This document shows positions 4,293 through 8,842 of a DNA stretch of 8,842 bases, piece after piece; within the stretch, counting starts at the first letter, position 1; every line of letters begins with the position of its first letter. The stretch is from a methanogenic archaeon (lineage in GTDB: Archaea > Thermoplasmatota > Thermoplasmata > Methanomassiliicoccales > Methanomethylophilaceae), in contig CADAGG010000044.1 in assembly GCA_902787415.1 (NCBI GenBank), positions 1-8,842 on the forward strand, read 5' to 3'. Position numbers and translations under genes: made by a program. The notes under the pieces are model-generated. The model made no database searches and was not told where the DNA came from. It worked only from the letters and a program-made list of their open reading frames with translations.

Positions 4293-5450
4293 ATGATCAG
4301 CAGAGATGAAGTGTTGGCTAATCTCGGCCGCTACAACAAGAAGGAGGCAAGGATCGGAGTTCTCGGATCCCACTCCGCACTCGATACCTGCGACGGTGCC
4401 TACGAGGAGGGCTTCAAGACCCTCGCAGTGTGCCAGAAGGGCAGGGAGAAGACCTTCGACAGGTACTTCAGGTCCTACAACGACAGCAAGGGCAACCACC
4501 TCTGCGGATTCGTCGACGACACCCTTCTCGTCGACAAGTTCGTGGACGTCATGAAGCCCGAGAACCAGAAGTTCCTGATGGACACCAATACCCTCTGGGT
4601 CCCCAACAGGTCCTTCACCTCCTACGTGGACATCGACTCCGTCGAGAACGACTGGAAGGTCCCCATGATCGGAAGCAGGAACATGCTCAGGTCCGAGGAG
4701 AGGGGAGAGGCCAGGGATTACTACTGGATCCTCGAGAAGGCCAACCTTCCCTTCCCCAAGAAGGTGGAGAAGCCCGAGGACATCGACGGCCTCACCATCA
4801 TCAAGGTCCACCACGCCCAGAAGAAGCTCGAGAGGGGATTCTTCACCGCGGTCTCCTACGAGCAGTACGTGGAGAAGTCCCAGGAGCTCATCAAACAGGG
4901 CGTCCTGACCCCCGACTTCGAGGAGCACGCCAGGATGGAGCAGTACATCATCGGCCCCGTCTTCAACCTCGACTTCTTCTACGACCCCATCAAGGAGAAC
5001 GGCGAGAAGGTCGAGCTCCTCGGTATCGACTGGAGGTTCGAGTCCTCCCTCGACGGATACGTGAGGCTCCCCGGAAAGCAGCAGGTCGAGCTGGAGAACG
5101 ACGGAATCATCCCCGAGTACACCGTCTGCGGACACAACTCCGCCACCCTCAGGGAGTCCCTCCTCGACAAGGCCTTCGAGATGGCCGAGAAGTACGTGGC
5201 GGCATCCAAGACCCACTACGACCCCGGAATCGTCGGTCCCTTCTGCCTCCAGACCTGCGTCGACAAGGACCTCCACTTCTACATCTACGATGTGGCCCCC
5301 AGGATCGGAGGAGGAACCAACGTCCACATGGATGTCGGACACCCCTACGGAAACTCCCTCTACCGTACCAACATGAGCACCGGAAGGAGGCTCGCCAGGA
5401 TGGTCAGGGAAGGAATCGAGCAGGACAGGCTGGAGGAGATCGTCTCATGA
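4293..5450 (+). CDS. purP: PurP-family formate-dependent FAICAR synthetase (or paralogue)
   Basis: A 385-aa ATP-grasp protein of the archaeal PurP family, which makes FAICAR from AICAR, formate and ATP in purine synthesis. Family marks are the opening MISRDEVLANLGRYNKKEAR, LGSHSAL (24-30), the VPNRSF segment (103-108), VPMIGSRNMLR (123-133), YIIGPVFNLDFFY (218-230), LGIDWRFESSLDG (243-255), the GPFCLQ block (315-320) and RIGGGTN (337-343). The length matches the family. One difference stands out: where the typical enzyme (recalled from Methanocaldococcus PurP) has a Gly-rich ATP-grasp loop of the FPGARGGRGYF type, this protein has VHHAQKKLERGFF (172-184), with most glycines replaced by charged or bulky residues. 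It may therefore be one of the PurP paralogues of uncertain activity. The ATG at 4293 is the first start after the TATA box. The stop overlaps the next start by four bases (ATGA). Confidence 0.85.
   Translation: MISRDEVLANLGRYNKKEARIGVLGSHSALDTCDGAYEEGFKTLAVCQKGREKTFDRYFRSYNDSKGNHLCGFVDDTLLVDKFVDVMKPENQKFLMDTNTLWVPNRSFTSYVDIDSVENDWKVPMIGSRNMLRSEERGEARDYYWILEKANLPFPKKVEKPEDIDGLTIIKVHHAQKKLERGFFTAVSYEQYVEKSQELIKQGVLTPDFEEHARMEQYIIGPVFNLDFFYDPIKENGEKVELLGIDWRFESSLDGYVRLPGKQQVELENDGIIPEYTVCGHNSATLRESLLDKAFEMAEKYVAASKTHYDPGIVGPFCLQTCVDKDLHFYIYDVAPRIGGGTNVHMDVGHPYGNSLYRTNMSTGRRLARMVREGIEQDRLEEIVS
5432..5441 (+). promoter_or_regulatory. Strong Shine-Dalgarno inside the purP 3' end
   Basis: GGAGGAGATC differs at one base from GGAGGTGATC, the expected complement of the archaeal 16S 3' end. 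It lies five bases before ATG 5447 and eight before the adjacent ATG 5450, and supports translation of the overlapping membrane protein gene from that double ATG. Confidence 0.7.
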
Positions 5451-6076
5451 TGACCGTCAACGCGAAGAAGACCTTCACCCTCCTCGCTGCGCTCCTGATG
5501 ACCCTCGTCGCCTTCGGCGCCGTGGCCGCGGCATCCGAGTCCGACGCCATCGGAATCGATGAGAACAACATCAAAGCGTCCGGTTTCAAGCAGGACCGCG
5601 ACGGTACCCTCACCATCCCCGTTTCCGTCGTCGAGGGAGACGCCACCATCGCCATCAAGGAGAACGGCAGCCTCATCAAGGAACAGACCCAGGCAGTCAC
5701 CGCCGACACCTCTTCGATCGCTGTGACCTTCAGGCTCTCCGCCGGCACCCACCAGCTCAGCATCGAGCTGACCAACGGCGGAACCACCGTCTACGCGCAC
5801 TACGACCTCAACGTCGCCAAGAACGTCTGGTCCAACGTCACCACCTACGTCGCCCTGGTCATCGTGGCCATCATCGTAGTGATCATCGCCGTGGTGTACA
5901 TGCGCGCCAACCCCAGGAACAAGCCCACCACCACCTTCACCGAGCTCGAGCAGCAGGAGAAGGCAGCCAAGGCCGCCGAGCCCCGGGCCGCTCCCTCCAA
6001 GACCGAGAAGAAGAAATACGGCGGTTCCGAGGAAGACTCCGGCAAGATCAAGTACACTAGTTCCAGAAGGAAGTGA
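5447..6076 (+). CDS. Signal-peptide, single-pass membrane protein, unknown function
   Basis: I do not recognise this 209-aa protein. It has a basic N-terminus and a hydrophobic stretch (9-29) ending AVAAAS, typical of a Sec signal peptide with cleavage near 27-30. An outside domain of about 100 residues (30-128) follows, rich in Thr, Ser and Val and in alternating beta-type patterns, and probably a beta sandwich. It contains SAGTHQLSIELTNGG (98-112), like the edge of an Ig or CARDB-type fold. One transmembrane helix (about 131-152) precedes a basic and acidic cytosolic tail (153-209) ending SSRRK. The start is the ATGATG at 5447/5450; the first ATG overlaps the purP stop, and the strong Shine-Dalgarno supports this pair. 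The frame is open further upstream inside purP, but that part is purP read in the wrong frame. It is translationally coupled to purP, with no obvious functional link. The topology is well supported; the role is unknown. Confidence 0.82.
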   Translation: MMTVNAKKTFTLLAALLMTLVAFGAVAAASESDAIGIDENNIKASGFKQDRDGTLTIPVSVVEGDATIAIKENGSLIKEQTQAVTADTSSIAVTFRLSAGTHQLSIELTNGGTTVYAHYDLNVAKNVWSNVTTYVALVIVAIIVVIIAVVYMRANPRNKPTTTFTELEQQEKAAKAAEPRAAPSKTEKKKYGGSEEDSGKIKYTSSRRK

Positions 6077-6085
6077 AACTCATTC

Positions 6086-6111
6086 CCCGCCCTCGGGGCG
6101 GGAACCCTTTT
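6086..6111 (+). terminator. Hairpin and T-tract after the purP operon
   Basis: CCCGCCC (6086-6092) pairs with GGGCGGG (6096-6102) around TCG. CCCTTTT follows (6105-6111), with another T-run at 6120-6124. It lies 10 bases beyond the stop and marks the end of the purP-membrane protein operon. Confidence 0.7.
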
Positions 6112-6121
6112 CCATTATCTT

Positions 6122-6129
6122 TTTATAAA
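6122..6129 (+). promoter_or_regulatory. TATA box, leaderless small membrane protein gene
   Basis: TTTATAAA is centred about 25 bases before the ATG at 6150, and no Shine-Dalgarno is seen in the intervening pyrimidine-rich stretch. The transcript therefore probably begins at or next to the start codon. Confidence 0.65.
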
Positions 6130-6149
6130 CAGATTTTCATTTCTCCCCC

Positions 6150-6410
6150 ATGGCAGCTGATTCCTTCAAGCTTCAGTTCCTTCAGTCCCTGTCCGCACTG
6201 ATCATCTCTGCGTTCGGACTGGTCGCCGCACTTGCATGGAACGAGACCATCAAGGCAGTCATCGCAGCAGTCTTCGGAACTGCAGACGACCTTGTCGGGC
6301 TGTTCATCTACGCCCTTCTCGTCACCGTCATCGCGGTCGCCGCCACCATGATCATCACCAGGGCCACCAACAAGGCCAAGGCTGAGCTCGAGGCAAAGGA
6401 AAAGGAGTGA
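6150..6410 (+). CDS. DUF5654-type small membrane protein
   Basis: An 86-aa protein with two hydrophobic helices (about 14-30 and 48-70) joined by a short loop, and a charged Lys/Glu tail (71-86). The segment FLQSLSALIISAFGLVAALAWNE (10-32, described by position) ending in the AxAWNE signature, with YALLVTVIAVAATMII in the second helix, resembles DUF5654 proteins common in archaea and in some of their viruses and mobile elements. The family's function is not known to me. The start follows from the TATA spacing. It is monocistronic, between one terminator-like hairpin upstream and another overlapping its own stop codon. A role in membrane structure or as a small subunit is possible, but nothing here shows it. 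Confidence 0.75.
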   Translation: MAADSFKLQFLQSLSALIISAFGLVAALAWNETIKAVIAAVFGTADDLVGLFIYALLVTVIAVAATMIITRATNKAKAELEAKEKE

Positions 6411-6455
6411 ATCGGAAACGATTCACACCATTCAAACCTTTTAACTACCCTTTTT
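6407..6455 (+). terminator. GNRA-loop hairpin overlapping the stop codon
   Basis: GTGAATCG (6407-6414) pairs perfectly with CGATTCAC (6419-6426) around a GAAA tetraloop. The 5' arm includes the TGA stop of the gene it terminates (6408-6410). T-rich stretches follow (CCTTTT at 6437-6442, TTTTT at 6451-6455). It lies between converging genes. Confidence 0.6.
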
Positions 6456-6462
6456 CAAAAAT

Positions 6463-6960
6463 TCACAAGGTAAGCTTAGGATCCTTCAGGTCGATGAGCG
6501 CCACCTTGCGGTTGTCGATGAAGAATCCGATCTTCTTGTGGAGCATGATCGAGGGGGCGTTGTCCGGCTGGATCATGCTGTGGGCCACCTCCGCTCCCTG
6601 CGCCCTTCCTGCCCTCAGGGTCTCCCTGAGCAGGCGGTAACCGATCTCGTTCCTGCGGAGCATGGGATCGACCCCCATGTTCTCTATCCAGACGAGATTG
6701 CTGCAGTCGGCGATGTGATGGAGCATCTGCGCGAAGATGAACCCGTAGATCTCCCCGTCCTCCTCGGCCACGAAGCTGAGGCCGCTGTCGAGGTAGGGTT
6801 GGAAGTGGTTTCTGCTGCTGGCGCCCAGGTTGTCGCGCCATTCCTCGGGGAATTCCTCCCATTTGTTCTCCAGCGTGCTGGAGAAGTACTCCTTGATGAG
6901 CTCTATCTCCAGTTCGCGGACCTTCTTCAGGTCCTTGAGCTTCATGGGACGGAATTCCAT
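6463..6960 (-). CDS. GNAT-family N-acetyltransferase
   Basis: A 165-aa cytosolic GNAT enzyme, which transfers the acetyl group of acetyl-CoA to an amine. N-terminal helices (7-30) begin MEFRPMKLKDLKKVREL. Strands at 61-66 and 70-78 (IYGFIFAQM) are followed by motif A, WIENMGVDPMLRRNEIGYRLL (91-111, described by position), and motif B with N134, A135 and KKIGFF (142-147). In the usual pyrophosphate-binding loop R/Q-x-x-G-x-G/A the first glycine is replaced by Glu (R102 to G107, E105), so CoA binding may differ. The ATG at 6960 lies two bases after the argS stop, with GAGGAG about eight bases upstream, so the gene is cotranscribed with and probably translated after argS. The substrate cannot be read from sequence; a protein N-terminus or a small amine are both possible. 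Confidence 0.85.
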   Translation of the reverse strand: MEFRPMKLKDLKKVRELEIELIKEYFSSTLENKWEEFPEEWRDNLGASSRNHFQPYLDSGLSFVAEEDGEIYGFIFAQMLHHIADCSNLVWIENMGVDPMLRRNEIGYRLLRETLRAGRAQGAEVAHSMIQPDNAPSIMLHKKIGFFIDNRKVALIDLKDPKLTL

Positions 6961-6962
6961 CC

Positions 6963-8708
6963 TCACATCTCCTCGGGGGATTCGATGCCGAGGCACCAGA
7001 GGACGTTCTTCAGCACGACGCGGGTGGCCTCCACGAGGGTGAGACGGGCCTCCCTGGCGTCGCTGGCCTGGAGTACTGGCACAGCTGCGTAGAACTGGTT
7101 GAAGATGGCCGCCACCTCGTGTCCGTAGGCGGGCATCATGTTGACGCGCTTGGTCTCGTCGACGTCCTTGAGGACAGCCTCGAACCTGGCGAGCGCCTTG
7201 GCGAGCTTGATCTCGTACTCGTCGGTGAGCTTGGATCCGTCGGTGCAGGGCTCGAACTTTCCGGCCTTGCGGAGGATGGAGCAGGCCCTGGCGTGCACAT
7301 ACTGGAGATAGGGTCCGCTGTTGCCGTCGAAGGACAGGGCGTCCTCCCACTTGAAGACCAGCTGCTTGTCGGATCCGACGCGGACGATGTTGTACCTGAC
7401 GGCACCGACTCCGACCGCCCTGGCGATGGCCTGCATCTGCTCCTCGGAAAGGTCGCTGCGGCGCTTCTGGATCTCGGCGTAGGCGCGGTCGACGGCCTCG
7501 TCGATCAGGTCGTCGAGGTAGACGACGACGCCCTTACGGGTGGACATCCTTCCCTCCGGGAGGGAGACGAAGGCGTAGAACAGCGCCTCGGGCTTCCTGT
7601 CGACGCCCATGATCTGGAGCGCGGAGCACAGCTGCTGGGAACCCAGCTTCTGGTCCTCTCCGAGGACGTCGATGACCCTGTCGGCGCGGGAGAACTTGTC
7701 CATGTGGTAGGCAAGGTCCCTGGTGGTGTAGAGGGTGGTGCCGTCGGAACGGGTGAAGGTGAACTTGGTGTTCTTGCCGTGGATTCCGAAGTCCTTGAGG
7801 TCGACGTAGGACGCCCCGTCCTCGGTCTTGCCGGAGTAGGGGGTGTTCTGCAGTTTGGCGACGATCTCCTTGGCGGCCCCGTTGGCGATGAACTTGGACT
7901 CCCAGGTGTACCTGTCGAGGGTGACGTTCATGGCGGCGAGGGTCTCGTTGATGCCTCCCAGCATGGTCTCCGCCACCTTCTTGACGTAGTCGATGACCTC
8001 CTGGTCGCCTGCCTCGAACCTCTCGAGCAGGCTGGCGATCTCGGCCTCCATCTCGGGGACCTCGTGGATCTTCTTGGTGGCGACCCTGTAGTTGTAGACG
8101 AGCCTGTGGTCGACCTTGTCGCGGTCGTCGGCCTTCTCGGTCTCCTCGATCTCCTTCTGGACCTCCTCGGGAGTGACGTTGGCGACTCCCCAGGACATCA
8201 TGACGACCTGCTTTCCCACGTCGTTGACGTAGTACTCGGTGGTGACGTCGTGTCCGCGCATCCTCAGGCAGCGTGCGAGGGTGTCCCCGATGATGGGGTT
8301 CCTGGCGCGTCCCACGTGGACGGGTCCGGTGGGGTTGGTGGAGGTGTGCTCGACGTTGACCCTGACGCCGGTGGGCTTGCCTTTGCCGAAGGATTCGCCC
8401 TGCTCGGCGACCTCGGTGAGGAGGTCGGTGACGAGGGCGGTGGTGTCCACCGTGAAGTTCAGGTATCCGTTGAGGGGGGTGACCCCGGCGATGAGGCCGC
8501 AGGGTGCCTTGATCTCCGAGGCGATCTTCTCCGCGATGGCCGCGGGGGCCATCTTCAGGGGTTTCGCGAAGGTGAAGCAGGGGATGGCCAGGTCGGCGGT
8601 CTCGGGGAACTCCTTGACCAGCCTGAGGTCGGAGGGTGCGCCCATGGCGGCCAGCGCCTTCACTACGGCATCCTCGCATTCCGCTACGAATTTCTCCATT
8701 ACAATCAT
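6963..8708 (-). CDS. argS: Arginyl-tRNA synthetase
   Basis: A 581-aa class I aminoacyl-tRNA synthetase that charges tRNA-Arg using ATP, working in the cytoplasm. The N-terminal Add-1 domain (about 1-90) that recognises the tRNA elbow is followed by VNVEHTSTNPTGPVHVGRAR (117-136), which holds the HIGH signature as HVGR (131-134). The catalytic domain then includes EYYVNDVGKQ, the DLAYH segment and the KMSKS-equivalent MSTRKG (388-393). The C-terminal DALR anticodon domain begins with SGPYLQYVHARA and runs to the end. The length is normal and no disruption is seen. I choose ATG 8708 because GGAG (8720-8717) lies eight bases before it. GTG 8717 would give three more residues but has no binding site, and ATG 8699 would be too far from the site. 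The gene follows prf1 with a five-base gap and precedes the GNAT gene by two bases, forming a translation-related operon. Confidence 0.96.
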   Translation of the reverse strand: MIVMEKFVAECEDAVVKALAAMGAPSDLRLVKEFPETADLAIPCFTFAKPLKMAPAAIAEKIASEIKAPCGLIAGVTPLNGYLNFTVDTTALVTDLLTEVAEQGESFGKGKPTGVRVNVEHTSTNPTGPVHVGRARNPIIGDTLARCLRMRGHDVTTEYYVNDVGKQVVMMSWGVANVTPEEVQKEIEETEKADDRDKVDHRLVYNYRVATKKIHEVPEMEAEIASLLERFEAGDQEVIDYVKKVAETMLGGINETLAAMNVTLDRYTWESKFIANGAAKEIVAKLQNTPYSGKTEDGASYVDLKDFGIHGKNTKFTFTRSDGTTLYTTRDLAYHMDKFSRADRVIDVLGEDQKLGSQQLCSALQIMGVDRKPEALFYAFVSLPEGRMSTRKGVVVYLDDLIDEAVDRAYAEIQKRRSDLSEEQMQAIARAVGVGAVRYNIVRVGSDKQLVFKWEDALSFDGNSGPYLQYVHARACSILRKAGKFEPCTDGSKLTDEYEIKLAKALARFEAVLKDVDETKRVNMMPAYGHEVAAIFNQFYAAVPVLQASDAREARLTLVEATRVVLKNVLWCLGIESPEEM

Positions 8709-8713
8709 GTCAC

Positions 8714-8842
8714 TCACTCCAGCCTGTACCTGAGAAGCGCGGCGATTCCTCCGAACGCCTTCAGGAGCATTCCTCCCTCCTCGGAGTCGGGGGTGATCAG
8801 CTGCATGTTCGAATTGTAGGTGTCGGCCATCTCAAAGAAGTC
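8714..8842 (-). CDS. prf1: Peptide chain release factor aRF1, C-terminal fragment
   Basis: Only the last 42 codons are in the window; the gene continues past the right edge. The readable end contains EMADTYNSNMQLI, DSEEGGMLLKAFGGIAALLRY and the final RLE. This matches the C-terminus of archaeal/eukaryal class I release factor (aRF1/eRF1), where an SEEG...L..FGGI.A.LRY segment closes the third domain, the part that contacts aRF3/Pelota-type partners and ABCE1. aRF1 reads all stop codons and triggers peptide release. Its stop TGA (8716-8714) lies five bases before the argS ATG at 8708, so the two genes share an operon. The codon-recognition domain (NIKS, YxCxxxF) is outside the window and cannot be examined. 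Confidence 0.85.
   Translation of the reverse strand, partial: DFFEMADTYNSNMQLITPDSEEGGMLLKAFGGIAALLRYRLE

Noticed and set aside
4257..5342. A 361-residue open frame on the minus strand opposite purP
   Set aside because: The composition is dominated by Val, Leu, Gly and Glu with no fold-like pattern, and it arises from the biased third positions of purP.
4430..5446. A 339-residue extension of the membrane protein upstream into purP
   Set aside because: It is purP in the +2 frame, rich in Arg, Pro and His; the signal peptide and Shine-Dalgarno mark the true start at 5447.
6961..7350. An N-terminal extension of the GNAT protein inside argS
   Set aside because: The residues are argS out of frame; the GNAT fold begins at the ATG at 6960 with its own ribosome binding site.
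7119..8819. A 566-residue open frame on the plus strand opposite argS
   Set aside because: It is the mirror of argS codons with strong third-base bias; the translation is low-complexity (Val, Asp, Gly, Leu rich) and argS on the other strand is unmistakable.
1..8842. CRISPR arrays, insertion sequences, integrases or attachment sites near the tRNA
   Set aside because: There are no regularly spaced direct repeats, no transposase or integrase motifs, and no repeated copy of the tRNA 3' end in the window.

Overview
The window looks like chromosomal DNA from a GC-rich euryarchaeon. The archaeal evidence is a PurP-type enzyme, the C-terminus of an archaeal/eukaryal-type release factor (aRF1), A/T-rich TATA-like boxes 24-30 bases upstream of several starts, two apparently leaderless genes, and PhoU/RCK_C proteins beside a duplicated MgtE-type permease. 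Of 11 readable stop codons, 10 are TGA, one is TAA and none is TAG. With the high GC and the gene set, this would fit the pyrrolysine-using Methanomassiliicoccales (gut methanogens), but that placement is an inference and no pyl or methanogenesis gene is visible.

Layout. Bases 1-95 hold the start of a leftward FAD-linked oxidase-like gene. It is divergent from a rightward, probably leaderless adenylate kinase (adk, 228-866) that ends at a UUCG-loop hairpin. A tRNA-Gln(CUG) with encoded CCA (943-1018) and a Fluc/CrcB fluoride channel (1076-1450) follow. A hairpin then separates these from two overlapping leftward genes (1487-2065 and 2062-2775), paralogous PhoU-like + RCK_C proteins. Across a 195-bp divergent promoter region lies a 419-residue permease with two MgtE-type halves (2971-4230). 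Next come purP or a purP paralogue (4293-5450) and an overlapping gene for a signal-peptide, single-pass membrane protein (5447-6076). A DUF5654-type small membrane protein (6150-6410) converges on a leftward translation cluster: the end of prf1, argS and a GNAT acetyltransferase (8842 to 6463).

How the parts fit. The central block (1487-4230) reads as one module: a cation permease lacking the cytosolic N and CBS sensor domains of bacterial MgtE, with two soluble PhoU/RCK_C proteins that could supply the sensing. Its promoter region has overlapping core promoters, a 15-bp palindrome, and a leader that can fold to cover the ribosome binding site. adk and purP both serve purine nucleotide metabolism, and each has a perfect 6-N5-6 inverted repeat over its core promoter. 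The prf1-argS-GNAT cluster is a translation operon. I see no mobile element, CRISPR array, phage gene or plasmid function, and no gene-free stretch longer than 300 bases. The largest gap is 2776-2970.
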